From JAJFUV01 sp964384215 (lineage in GTDB: Bacteria > Acidobacteriota > Terriglobia > Bryobacterales > Bryobacteraceae), in NCBI GenBank assembly GCA_964384215.1, contig CAYLLB010000001.1, positions 62,001-126,000 of the forward strand: a DNA stretch of 64,000 bases, read 5' to 3'. The translations under genes and the position numbers were made by a program. The notes under the pieces were generated by a model. That model was not told where the DNA came from. It was given only the letters and a program-made list of their open reading frames with translations, and made no database searches. Below, piece by piece: positions 44,077 to 53,270 of this stretch (the stretch's first letter is position 1; every line of letters begins with the position of its first letter).

Positions 44077-45474
44077 ATGAAAAGACTCGCGCTCGCTGCC
44101 TGTTTGCTCACCCTGACTGCTCTCTCCGTCTTGGCGGCCGATACCGTCATCGTCCGCCCCAAGGAGATCGACGACGTGCTGGTAAATCCTGGCATCGGCT
44201 TCATGACCTTCCAGCGGTTCAACGGCGACACGCTCAATCAGGGCCTCAAGTGGACCGAAGGTTTCCCTATTGTGTACCAGGAATACAAGGGGAGCCTGAA
44301 GAATCCGAACTTCCCTGACACCTCCATTGCCTACTTCCGCATCTATTGGAAGTTCATCGAACCTGAACAAGGCAAGTACCGTTGGGATCTGATCGACAAC
44401 GCCTTGCGCACGGCGAGCGACCGCAAGCAGACGCTGATGCTGCGCATCGCACCATACGGCACCACCGGCGACAACGACGTTCCGGACTGGTACCGGGCGC
44501 TGGTGGGTCCGGAAACCGGAAAGACGGCCATTTCCAAGTGGCGAACCGATCCGGAGAATCCACTCTACGTGCGTCATTTCACGCGCATGATCCGCGAAAT
44601 GGGCAAGCGCTACGACGGAAACCCGAACCTGGAGAGCGTCGACCTTTCCATCGTCGGCGCCTGGGGCGAAGGCGCGGGTTCGGCCGAGTTGAGCGATGCG
44701 ACCCGTCGCGCCTTGGTCGACAGCTACACCGAGTCCTTCGACCGAACTCCGCTCGTGATGCTGCTCACCGACGAGAAAACCAACAAGTACGGCCTCTCGC
44801 AGAAGCCCGTGGGCTGGCGCGTCGATTGCCTCGGCGACATGGGAGGATTCGGGAATCCGCAGTGGTCGCACATGCAGGATTACTACCCGCAGGGCATCAT
44901 CAACTTTGGAATGCAGGACGCCTGGAAGAAAGCGCCGGTGAGCTTGGAAGTCTGCTGGGTGATGCAGCACTGGATGAACAAGGGCTGGGATGTGGACTAC
45001 ATCATCGACCAATCGCTGAAGTGGCACATCTCTTCGTTCAACGCCAAGTCCTCGCCGGTGCCGGAGGCCTGGTGGCCGCAGGTCAACCGCTGGCTCAAGA
45101 AGATGGGCTACCGATACGTCCTGCGCAAGTTCACCTATCCTCCCGAAGTTTCCCCGCTGGGCAAACTGGCATTCACGACGTGGTGGGAGAACAAGGGCGT
45201 GGCGCCCTGCTACAAGCGTTTTCCGCTGGCCCTGCGATTGAAAGGCGCACGGCGCAGCGAGGTTTTCATCACCGCTGCCGACATACGCCAGTGGTTGCCG
45301 GGCGACGCGGTCTACGACGATGCCGTCTTTCTGCCGGCCGGAATGCCGTCCGGCGAGTACGATCTCCAGGTCGCCATCGTCGATCCGCAAACCTCCGAGC
45401 CCAAATTGAAACTGGCCATCGCCGGGGTGGAGTCCGACGGTTGGTACACGATGGGCAAGCTCACCGTGAAGTAG
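44077..45474 (+). CDS. Secreted DUF4832-type protein, glycosidase-like TIM barrel
   Basis: 465 residues from ATG 44077. The signal peptide is LALAACLLTLTALSVLAAD. The TIM-barrel part has NPGIGFMTFQRFNGD, IAYFRIYWKFIEPEQGKYRW (as in GH5/GH42-like enzymes), LMLRIAPYG and SVDLSIVGAWGEGAG. The C-terminal part is DUF4832 (WWENKGVAPCYKRFPLALRL, then VFLPAGMPSGEYDLQVAIVD). The predicted role is processing of a sugar polymer outside the cell. Catalytic residues cannot be assigned with certainty, though the Glu of AWGEGAG is a candidate. Confidence 0.78.
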   Translation: MKRLALAACLLTLTALSVLAADTVIVRPKEIDDVLVNPGIGFMTFQRFNGDTLNQGLKWTEGFPIVYQEYKGSLKNPNFPDTSIAYFRIYWKFIEPEQGKYRWDLIDNALRTASDRKQTLMLRIAPYGTTGDNDVPDWYRALVGPETGKTAISKWRTDPENPLYVRHFTRMIREMGKRYDGNPNLESVDLSIVGAWGEGAGSAELSDATRRALVDSYTESFDRTPLVMLLTDEKTNKYGLSQKPVGWRVDCLGDMGGFGNPQWSHMQDYYPQGIINFGMQDAWKKAPVSLEVCWVMQHWMNKGWDVDYIIDQSLKWHISSFNAKSSPVPEAWWPQVNRWLKKMGYRYVLRKFTYPPEVSPLGKLAFTTWWENKGVAPCYKRFPLALRLKGARRSEVFITAADIRQWLPGDAVYDDAVFLPAGMPSGEYDLQVAIVDPQTSEPKLKLAIAGVESDGWYTMGKLTVK

Positions 45475-45502
45475 CTTGCGCGCCCTGGGGTACCATGGGG
45501 GC

Positions 45503-46366
45503 ATGAGGCTCTGGCTGCCGGTATTGCTGGGCGCGGTGGTGTACGGTGCGCAACCGCTCGACGAGTACCGGGTCGAGAAGATTGCCACCGGTTACCGGTT
45601 CACCGAGGGGCCTGCCTGGTCGCGCGACGGCTACATGGTGTTCAGCGACCTGCCCAGCCAGCGGATCTACAAGTGGACACCGGGCAGCGCGCCCGAGGTG
45701 CTGCGAGACAACTCCGGACGGGCCAACGGCAACGCGTTCGACAAGGAAGGGCGGCTCTACTCTTGCGAAGCAGGCGGACGCCGCGTGGTGCGCTCCAGCA
45801 GGCAAGGCCATATCGAGGTGCTCGCCGACAACTTCGAGGGCAAGAAGCTGAACTCCCCCAACGACCTGGTGCTTCGTCACGACTCGCAAGTCTATTTCAC
45901 CGATCCGGCCTTCGGCAGCTCCGACGACAAGCGCGAACTGGACTTCTATGGCGTTTACCGCATCGCGGGCCGCGACAAGCTGGAGGCTATCGCCCGCTGG
46001 AAGACGCGGCCCAACGGTATCGCCCTTTCACAGGACCAGAAAACGCTCTACGTGGCCAACTCGGATGAGCGCACCATCACGGCGTGGGATCTCGATCGCG
46101 GCGGTGCCGCCACGAACGAGCGCGTCGTGGTGCGGGGGATCGATGGCGCGCCGGATGGTATCAAGGTGGACGGCAAAGGCAATATCTGGGTCGCCTGCCG
46201 CGTCGTGGCGGTGTATTCACCGAAGGGCGCGCGCATCAAGTTCTTCGAATTGAACGAAACCCCGGCGAACTTAGCGTTCGATGCCGGGGACGCATATGTG
46301 TATGTCACCGCGCGTACGTCCATTTACCGGATCGGACAACTCGCGAAGGGAGCCGAGACTCATTAG
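45503..46366 (+). CDS. SMP-30/gluconolactonase-like beta-propeller protein, secreted
   Basis: 287 residues from ATG 45503, with a GGGG run 3-7 bases upstream. Signal peptide WLPVLLGAVVYGAQ. Propeller motifs FTEGPAWSRDGYMVFSDLPS, GRANGNAFDKEGRLYSCEAG, LNSPNDLVLRHDSQVYFTDP and RPNGIALSQDQKTLYVANSD are typical of the SGL family, with the metal-binding Glu and Asn residues in place. The predicted activity is lactone hydrolysis. It is 28 bases after the DUF4832 gene and may be in the same transcript. Confidence 0.88.
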   Translation: MRLWLPVLLGAVVYGAQPLDEYRVEKIATGYRFTEGPAWSRDGYMVFSDLPSQRIYKWTPGSAPEVLRDNSGRANGNAFDKEGRLYSCEAGGRRVVRSSRQGHIEVLADNFEGKKLNSPNDLVLRHDSQVYFTDPAFGSSDDKRELDFYGVYRIAGRDKLEAIARWKTRPNGIALSQDQKTLYVANSDERTITAWDLDRGGAATNERVVVRGIDGAPDGIKVDGKGNIWVACRVVAVYSPKGARIKFFELNETPANLAFDAGDAYVYVTARTSIYRIGQLAKGAETH

Positions 46367-46811
46367 CAACCCGCGCGATTCCCGCCGCTATCCCCTGCGC
46401 CCCATCTTGGGTGTGGGCGCCCTGATCATCCGGCGGGGTCGTGTGCTGCTCGCCGAGCGCGGGCACGAACCTTTGAAAGGTGTGTGGTCGCTTCCGGGGG
46501 GCGTCGTCGAAGTTGGCGAAACGCTGGAGACCGCGATTCGTCGCGAAGTACGCGAAGAGACCGGCTTGGAAGTAAAGGTGACGCGGCTGTTTGAAATCTT
46601 CGAGCGGATTATGCCGGATGAGAAAGGCCGCAGCGAATACCACTACGTTCTGCTCGATTATCTGTGCCGCCCGGCCGGGGGCGCGCTGGCCGCGGGAGAC
46701 GACGTGAGCCGCGTCGAATGGGTCGCCGAAGGGGATTTGAAAGAGTACGACATTACGGAAGGGACTAAAGCCGTCATCCGGCGAGCCTTCCGCGCAACGA
46801 GGAAATCATGA
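46362..46811 (+). CDS. Nudix hydrolase
   Basis: The Nudix box is GGVVEVGETLETAIRREVRE followed by ETGLEV (G-x5-E-x7-R-E-x2-E-E pattern). It is preceded by GVGALIIRRGRVLLAERGHE and followed by FERIMPDEKGRSEYHYVLLD. The start is uncertain. AGGGAG at 46347-46352 is well spaced for an ATT at 46362. The nearest upstream in-frame ATG codons (46302, 46296, 46281) lie inside the SMP-30 gene. A TTG at 46407 would remove the conserved YPLRPILGVGALI start. I use 46362. The stop overlaps the mutS2 ATG (ATGA at 46808-46811). It hydrolyses nucleoside-diphosphate-linked substrates; the target is unknown. Confidence 0.78.
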   Translation: MSNPRDSRRYPLRPILGVGALIIRRGRVLLAERGHEPLKGVWSLPGGVVEVGETLETAIRREVREETGLEVKVTRLFEIFERIMPDEKGRSEYHYVLLDYLCRPAGGALAAGDDVSRVEWVAEGDLKEYDITEGTKAVIRRAFRATRKS

Positions 46812-49237
46812 TCCAGTGGAGTACCGCGCTGCTCGAATACGACGCGCTGAAACGCCTGATTGAGCGATACACGCCCAGCGCGCTCGGCCAAGCCCGGGCG
46901 CGCAAGATCGAGCCGTCGACGGACCGGGATCAGCTTGAGAGCCGCCACGCCGAAGTGGCGGAAGCCATGGAGTACCTGCGCGCGGCCGCCCATCCGCAGC
47001 CGGCCTCGCGCACCGCCGTGATCCGCCTGCGCTTCGCCGAAATGCCCGACCCGGCCGAATCTGTTTCGAAATTGCGCATCGAGGGCGCGGGGCTCGAAGC
47101 CGCGGAAATCCTGAAGCTCACCGAATTGCTGGACCGCGCCAGCGACATGCGGGCCATCCTGCAGGCCGTGCGTGAGCGTTTCCCGCTACTCGGCGCCAAA
47201 TCGGACCAGTTGGGCGATTTTCGCCACATAGTGCGCGACTTGGCGGGCAAAATCCTGCCGGACGGCACGCTTGCCGATAATGCCAGTCTCGCCCTGGCAC
47301 GCTTGCGCCGCGACATCGAGAAACAGAAGCAGCACATTCACGACTCACTGGAGCGCTTCCTGCGCAGGCACCACGAAGACGGCGTCCTGCGCGAGGACTT
47401 CGTCACCATCCGCAACGAACGCTTCGTGGTGCCCATCGTGGCCGGCCAGCAGCGCAAGATCGACGGCGTCATCCACGGTGCGAGCGGCAGCGGTCACACC
47501 ATGTTCGTCGAACCGCTCGAAACCATCGAGCTGAACAACGAACTTGTGCGGCTGGACGAAGAAGAGATGCGCGAGGTTCACCGCATCCTGCGCGAGATGA
47601 CAGACCGCCTGCGCGCGCAGGCCGTGCCTATTGCCAGGACCATCGCCATGCTCGGCGAACTGGAACTGTTGTTCGGCATCGCCCAGTTTGGCGTGGAGTT
47701 CGGCTGCGTGGCGCCACGGTTCAGCGCGGACGGGACGCGGCGGCTCGAATTGCGCGCGGCGCGCCACCCGCTGCTGGAAGATGTGTTGCGGCGGCGCCAT
47801 GCGGCGGTGGTGCCCGTGTCGCTATCACTCGATGAAGGGCATCGCACGCTGCTCGTCAGCGGCCCCAACACGGGAGGCAAAACAGTGACGCTCAAGACCG
47901 TGGGGCTGCTGGCGCTCATGGCGCAAAGTGGATTGCCGGTGCCTTGCGAGGCGGCCGAGTTCCCGCTGTTCGAAAAAGTGCTGGCCGATATCGGCGACAA
48001 TCAATCCATCCAGGAGAGCCTCAGCACGTTTTCCGCGCACATCACGCGCGTCAGGGAAATGGTGGAGGCGGCCGACGGGGCGTCGCTCGTGCTTCTGGAC
48101 GAGCTTGGCCGCGCCACGGATCCGGAGGAAGGCGGCGCACTGGGCGTCGCGATCCTGGAACGCTTCGCCAGCCTGGGTGCGTTCACGCTGGCATCGACGC
48201 ACCTGGTCGCGCTGAAAGTGTACGGCGCGAGCACGGAAGGGGTCGTGAACGGCGGGATGGGTTTCGACGAAAGCAGCCTCCAGCCCACTTACATTCTGCG
48301 TTTGGGAGCACCGGGCAAGAGCGCCGGGCTGGACATCGCCAGGCGCCTGGGCATGAGCGAAGAACTGCTCCAGCGGGCGCGCGCCGCGATGAAGTCGAGC
48401 GATCGCGACATCGCCGCGTTCCTGGCGCAGCTGCACGAACGCATCGACAAAACGCAGGCGCTCCAACAGGAACTCGAGCAGGCGCGTGCCGCCCTGGTGG
48501 AGCGGGAACACGCATTGGCCAAGGAATGGGCCGCGAAGGAGACCGCCAAGCTCAAGGAACTCGACCGCCGCGCGGAACTGGTTCTGGCCCAGTTCGAAGG
48601 GCAGGCCCGCGAGGTGATCGAGACAATCCAGGCCGGCGCCGATCAACGTAAGGCAGCCGACCGCGCCCAGCGCCGTGTCCTACAGGCCAAGCGGGAGTTG
48701 CGCGAGCAGATGGAAGTTAACACCATCTCGACGCTCAACGAAGCGCGCCAGGGCGATCTGGAGACCCCCGCGTCCCGCGTTGTGGAAGGCGCGCGCGTGC
48801 GTTTGAAGGGCGTGCGCGAACCGGCCCGCGTGCGCCGCAAGCTCGGCAAAGACATCATCGAAGTCGAAGCTGGCTTCCTCAAACTGCAAGTGCCGGTCGA
48901 CGACGTCCTGGAGGTGTTGCCGGATGCGCCGGAATCATCCAGGCTGCCCAAGAACGTCTCCTATCGCGCGAGTTCCGATCTTTACGTGATTTCGCGCGAG
49001 TTGAACGTCATTGGCAAGCACGCCGAAGAAGCCTGCGAGGAAGTGGACAAGTTCCTGGACAGCGCGGTGATGGGATCCGTTTCGCGGGTGCGCATCGTGC
49101 ATGGTCACGGAATGGGCGTATTGAAGCGAGCCATCTCCGAGTTGCTGGCCGCGCACCCGCACGTCGAGAAATTCCACGAAGCGCCGCAGAACGAAGGCGG
49201 CTCGGGAGCCACCATCGTCGAGTTGAAGAGCGCCTAG
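46808..49237 (+). CDS. mutS2: Endonuclease MutS2
   Basis: 809 residues. The MutS-like core has Walker A in LLVSGPNTGGKTVTLKTVGL and Walker B in LVLLDELGRATDPEEG. A coiled-coil region rich in Glu and Arg (~residues 530-650) follows. The C-terminal Smr nuclease domain is at VSRVRIVHGHGMGVLKRAIS with HGHG conserved. MutS2 suppresses recombination and acts in ribosome rescue in some bacteria. It starts in a 4-base overlap with the Nudix gene and shares the CTAG of its stop with the convergent PurF-like gene. Confidence 0.93.
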   Translation: MIQWSTALLEYDALKRLIERYTPSALGQARARKIEPSTDRDQLESRHAEVAEAMEYLRAAAHPQPASRTAVIRLRFAEMPDPAESVSKLRIEGAGLEAAEILKLTELLDRASDMRAILQAVRERFPLLGAKSDQLGDFRHIVRDLAGKILPDGTLADNASLALARLRRDIEKQKQHIHDSLERFLRRHHEDGVLREDFVTIRNERFVVPIVAGQQRKIDGVIHGASGSGHTMFVEPLETIELNNELVRLDEEEMREVHRILREMTDRLRAQAVPIARTIAMLGELELLFGIAQFGVEFGCVAPRFSADGTRRLELRAARHPLLEDVLRRRHAAVVPVSLSLDEGHRTLLVSGPNTGGKTVTLKTVGLLALMAQSGLPVPCEAAEFPLFEKVLADIGDNQSIQESLSTFSAHITRVREMVEAADGASLVLLDELGRATDPEEGGALGVAILERFASLGAFTLASTHLVALKVYGASTEGVVNGGMGFDESSLQPTYILRLGAPGKSAGLDIARRLGMSEELLQRARAAMKSSDRDIAAFLAQLHERIDKTQALQQELEQARAALVEREHALAKEWAAKETAKLKELDRRAELVLAQFEGQAREVIETIQAGADQRKAADRAQRRVLQAKRELREQMEVNTISTLNEARQGDLETPASRVVEGARVRLKGVREPARVRRKLGKDIIEVEAGFLKLQVPVDDVLEVLPDAPESSRLPKNVSYRASSDLYVISRELNVIGKHAEEACEEVDKFLDSAVMGSVSRVRIVHGHGMGVLKRAISELLAAHPHVEKFHEAPQNEGGSGATIVELKSA

Positions 49238-50592
49238 CGTCCTTCCGGTTGCTTCAGGCCACAGTCCACGCAAAGGCAGTCGAGCGGCTTTCCGATGGCT
49301 GCGGCCAAGTCCTCGATGGTGTTGTACTCGAGGTCTTCGACACCCAGGTATTTCGCCCGGTCTGAAATTGCCGGAATACGGTCCGCCAGGAGTTCGCCCT
49401 TGCGAGTTGTCTTCCCCCACTTGCAGTGCGAACGTAACTCGGGATTGGATATCCGGAAATGAATTGCCTTAATGCCCGCCTGCCGCAGTTTCGGCACCAG
49501 GTTCATCTGCGTCTGCGTGCCGCGCACGATGGAATCATCGCAGACCACTACCGTTTTCCCGGTGCAATCTTCGCCGCTCGCCAGGAGCTTGATACTCGCC
49601 TCCTTGTTGCGCTGTTTCTGATCCTGCGGGATAAAGCTGCGGCCGGCGTAAGGGTACTTGAGCAGCAGTTCGTCGTACATGGGAATCCGGTCGATCTTTC
49701 CCGCCATCATCTGCCGGCAGAACTCCTGGTGATAACCGATAGCGTGGAACCGGCCGGAGTCCGGAACGGGAATCACTACGTCCGGCACGAACCCGCGCTG
49801 AATGTCCCTGGCCGCCAGCGCGGCCCCCAGCCGTTTACGGACAAGAGAATCCGGAACATCTTCAAACACGTTGCTGGGGAATCCCGTGTAAACCCAGTAA
49901 AAGCTGCACACCTTCACACGGTCGCCCGCGATCTTGCATTTCGACTCGGAACGCCCGTTCTTGAGGAGAACGACTTCGCCCGGTTCGATGTCCCGCACGC
50001 GCCGGAAGCCCAGGTTGGCGAAACCCGCGGACTCCGAGGCGACAATCGACGCTCCCTCCTTCTCCCCGAGCACCAGCGGCCATTGCCCCGTGGGGCAGCG
50101 GACGGCGTAAATCCCCGCGCTGGTGAGTATCAGCATGGAGTATGCGCCTTCGATTTCCCTGGTCAGGCGCTTGATCCCTTCGATGACATCGGATCCTTGT
50201 GCCACCAGCTTGGTAAGGATCTCAATGTCATCGCCGCGCGTGAAGACGTGGCCGAAGCTCTTGAAGCGCTCGACCAGGGCCGCGTTGTTGGTCACGTTTC
50301 CCGAAAAGCAGATGGAAAGCTGTCCCAGGCGCGTATCCGTGAAGTAAGGTTCACGAACTGAACCGCAGTAGCCGATCCCTTCCGTCCCGTCGAGGCCCTC
50401 CATGTCGGAAGTGAAGGTGGCGCGGAACCGGCCGCGATGGGTGCGGATGCGGAACTCACCGTCCAAGTAAGTGGACAGGCCGGCGTAAGCTTCGCCGAGG
50501 TGTTGGTTGTAGAACGTGCCCCAAAACAAATCACCTAAAAAAGTATCTTTATAAGTTGTTGGATCGATGCTGAGTGCAAAAAGTCCGGGCAT
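49234..50592 (-). CDS. PurF-like amidophosphoribosyltransferase homologue without the N-terminal Cys nucleophile
   Basis: 452 residues from ATG 50592, chosen by AAAGGAGAT just upstream and the family-like start. Canonical PurF begins Met-Cys-Gly, where Cys becomes the N-terminal glutaminase nucleophile; this one begins MPGLFALSID, so the nucleophile is Pro. The usual HNGN oxyanion segment reads CFSGN at residues 95-99, and the Arg of the GxxRY block is not found (GYCGSVREPY at 74-83). The phosphoribosyltransferase half is intact: PDVVIPVPDSGRFHAIGY and VVCDDSIVRGTQTQ (PRPP loop, ~347). Cys positions matching the [4Fe-4S] ligands of Bacillus-type PurF remain at VCSFYW (~229), SHCKWG (~389) and CVDCG (~443). 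It may make phosphoribosylamine from ammonia, or serve another role. Divergent partner: the GuaA-like gene. Confidence 0.85.
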   Translation of the reverse strand: MPGLFALSIDPTTYKDTFLGDLFWGTFYNQHLGEAYAGLSTYLDGEFRIRTHRGRFRATFTSDMEGLDGTEGIGYCGSVREPYFTDTRLGQLSICFSGNVTNNAALVERFKSFGHVFTRGDDIEILTKLVAQGSDVIEGIKRLTREIEGAYSMLILTSAGIYAVRCPTGQWPLVLGEKEGASIVASESAGFANLGFRRVRDIEPGEVVLLKNGRSESKCKIAGDRVKVCSFYWVYTGFPSNVFEDVPDSLVRKRLGAALAARDIQRGFVPDVVIPVPDSGRFHAIGYHQEFCRQMMAGKIDRIPMYDELLLKYPYAGRSFIPQDQKQRNKEASIKLLASGEDCTGKTVVVCDDSIVRGTQTQMNLVPKLRQAGIKAIHFRISNPELRSHCKWGKTTRKGELLADRIPAISDRAKYLGVEDLEYNTIEDLAAAIGKPLDCLCVDCGLKQPEGR

Positions 50593-50649
50593 TGCGGGAT
50601 CTCCTTTCGGATAGCGAAAACAGGCAGGATACCGCGCCCCGGCCGCTTC

Positions 50650-50679
50650 CTGCCAGTCCGTTCCGCGACGGTGTATACT
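50650..50679 (+). promoter_or_regulatory. Candidate promoter of the GuaA-like gene
   Basis: CTGCCA (50650-50655) and TATACT (50674-50679) with an 18-base spacer match sigma70 boxes at 4 of 6 and 5 of 6 positions. They lie in the 157-base divergent gap between the two purine-type genes, about 70 bases before the GuaA-like start at 50750. No PurR-type palindrome was recognised. I saw no convincing promoter for the opposite gene. Confidence 0.4.
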
Positions 50680-50749
50680 CTCAACTGCCCCGGAAGTCAG
50701 GCTATGCCCGGGCAGATGCGCGCAAGCACCGCGATTCTGGAGGATATTG

Positions 50750-51715
50750 ATGAAAATTGTTGAGATACCCGCCGCGAAGCTGAACACCAGCGATTTCATT
50801 CGCCGGCAGAGCGAGGAACTGTCGAAGACGGTTGGGGAAGCCACCGCGATAACCGCCTTGTCCGGAGGTGTGGATTCGGCGACGGTGACCGTTCTGGGCC
50901 ACAAGGCGCTCGGCAAGCGGCTGGCCGCTTATTTCATAGACAACGGTCTGATGAGACAAGGCGAGCCCCAGATGGTGGCGCGCGAGTTCCGCAAAATGGG
51001 CATCCGCGTCCAAGTGCTGGATGCGAAGCAGGCGTTCTTCGACGCTCTCAGCGGACTCCGGGATCCCGAAGAGAAACGGGAAGCGATCACCCGGACTTTC
51101 TACAAGGACGTTTTCGGAGCGCTGGTCAAGAAAAGCGGCGCGCGTTTCCTGCTGCAGGGCACCATTCTGACGGACGTGGAAGAGACGGTGGCGGGCGTCA
51201 AGCGGCAGCATAATGTCCTGGCACAGTTGGGTATCGATCCGGAGGAAGTCTACGGCTACGGCGTAATCGAGCCGCTGCTCCAACTGCGCAAGGACGGTGT
51301 CCGGAAGCTCGCCCGGGCGTTGGGGCTGCCTGCGTGCTTGTACGGCAGGATGCCATTCCCCGGACCGGCCCTCGCCGCCAGGGTGGTGGGAGAAGCCACG
51401 CCCGAAAGGATCGAGCTGGTTCGCAAAGCCACGGCCATCCTCGAAGCCGAGCTGGAAAAAGTCAGGAAATTCCAGTGCATGGCAATCCTGCATGAGGACC
51501 AATTCCCCGGGATGAGGAATGGCAAGCGGGAGTATGGCCGTCAGATTGAACTCCGATGCTGGGCCAGCGTGGACGCCAGGGCGGCTGAGCCGGTGTGGCT
51601 TGCGCCGCGGATGCTGAAGAAGCTGGCGGCGCGTATGACCAAAGAAGTTCCCGGCGTGGTGAGCGTGACGTACAACATCGCTTCCAAACCGCCATCCACC
51701 ATGGAGGCGGTCTGA
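50750..51715 (+). CDS. Stand-alone GMP-synthase ATP-pyrophosphatase (GuaA C-terminal half) homologue
   Basis: 321 residues from ATG 50750, six bases after GGAGG (50739-50743). The ATP-PPase loop is ALSGGVDSATV (~36-46), followed by YFIDNGLMRQGE, LLQGTILTDVEE, KRQHNV (Lys-x-x-His-Asn) and RMPFPGPALAARVVGE. The dimerisation domain ends in SVTYNIASKPPSTMEAV, the signature C-terminus of GMP synthetase. The glutamine amidotransferase domain that precedes this part in most bacterial GuaA proteins is absent, as in archaeal two-subunit enzymes. The activated XMP could be aminated by free ammonia or by a partner. No GATase gene is adjacent. Most bacteria have a full GuaA elsewhere, which I cannot check. 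Confidence 0.85.
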   Translation: MKIVEIPAAKLNTSDFIRRQSEELSKTVGEATAITALSGGVDSATVTVLGHKALGKRLAAYFIDNGLMRQGEPQMVAREFRKMGIRVQVLDAKQAFFDALSGLRDPEEKREAITRTFYKDVFGALVKKSGARFLLQGTILTDVEETVAGVKRQHNVLAQLGIDPEEVYGYGVIEPLLQLRKDGVRKLARALGLPACLYGRMPFPGPALAARVVGEATPERIELVRKATAILEAELEKVRKFQCMAILHEDQFPGMRNGKREYGRQIELRCWASVDARAAEPVWLAPRMLKKLAARMTKEVPGVVSVTYNIASKPPSTMEAV

Positions 51716-51783
51716 CGCGCTGATCCGCCGATACGCGGGATCCGCTCTTATTGGCAGGTTCTCGTTATACTGGAATTTCCCGC

Positions 51784-53270
51784 ATGACGACGTCTGCCAA
51801 TCCTGTACGCGTGCGTTACGCCCCCAGTCCCACTGGCGATTTTCACGTGGGCGGGGCCCGAACCGCGCTATTTAATTACCTGTTCGCCCGCCACACCGGC
51901 GGCAAGTTCATCCTGCGCATCGAGGACACCGACCAGAAGCGTTACAATCCGCAAGCCCTCGGCTGGCTGCTCGACGGCCTTCGATATCTGGGGCTCGATT
52001 GGGATGAGGGCCCGGAAGTGGGCGGCGACTACGGACCTTACGTCCAGACCCAGCGTCTTGAGATTTACCAGCGCTACTCGCAACAGCTGCTCGAGTCAGG
52101 CGCGGCCTACCGCTGCTTCTGCACGCCCGAGCGCATCGAGCAGGCTTCGAAGGAATTGCAGAAGCAGGGGCACAATCCCGGTTACGACCGGCACTGCCGT
52201 GCGCTCGATCCGGAAGAGTCGGCCCGGCGCGCCGCTGCCGGCGAGCCCTATACAGTGCGCTTCAAGATGCCGCTCGAAGGTGAAGTCACGGTTCACGACA
52301 TGATCCGCGGCGACATCACCTTCCAGCACAGCATCCTGCAGGACACCGTGCTGATGAAGTCCGACGGCATCCCCACTTACCACCTGGCCAACGTCATCGA
52401 CGACCATCTGATGGAGATCACCCACATCCTGCGCGGCGACGAGTGGGTGAACTCGCTCCCACTGCACGCACATCTTTACGCCGCCTTCGGATGGCAGCCG
52501 CCCGTGATGGCGCACCTGCCGCTGATCCTTAACCCCACGGGCAAAGGCAAGATGAGCAAACGCGAGGACCGGGCGCCGGACGGCCGCATTCTGCCCGTCT
52601 TCGTCCGCACGTTCAAGGAGACCGGATATTTGCCCGAGGCCATGATCAATTACCTGGCGCTGGTCGGGTGGAGCTTCGACGACAAGACCGAGATCATGAG
52701 CCGGCAGGAGTTGATCGAACGCTTCACGCTGGAGCGGGTCAACGCATCGCCCGCGGTGTGGAACTACGAGAAACTCGATCACCTGAACGGTTGCTACATC
52801 CGCTCGCTGAGCGTCGAGGATCTGACTCGCCGCCTGGTGCCTCACGCCGTTAAGGCCGGCTTCGATGCCACCTACGAGAAGATGCTGCCAGTCACGCCGC
52901 TTATCCGGGAACGCATCACCACCCTCGGCGACGTGGCGCACGTGGCGGATTTCTTCTTCCTGGCCGAGTTGCCGCCTTACAATCCAGCCGAGTTGATCCC
53001 CCAGAAAGCGGACGCGGCGCTGGCCCTCACGGCGCTCGAAAGAGCGCACGCGCGGCTGGCCGAAACGGAATTCACCCACGAAGCGCTCGAAGCCGCCCTG
53101 CGCGGAGAGGCTGGGGCGCTTAAGATAAAGACCGGCCAGATGTTTCAGCCTGTTCGCGTGGCAGTGTGCGGCCGGAAAGCCGCTCCGCCGCTGTTCGAGA
53201 CCCTCCAGGTATTGGGCCGTACGACCTGTCTGGCGCGAATTGAGAAAGCCATTGGAAAATTGAAGAACAT

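Noticed and set aside
51751..51771. Promoter for gltX from TTGGCA (51751) and TATACT (51766)
   Set aside because: The spacer is only 9 bases, so the two boxes cannot work together as a sigma70 promoter.
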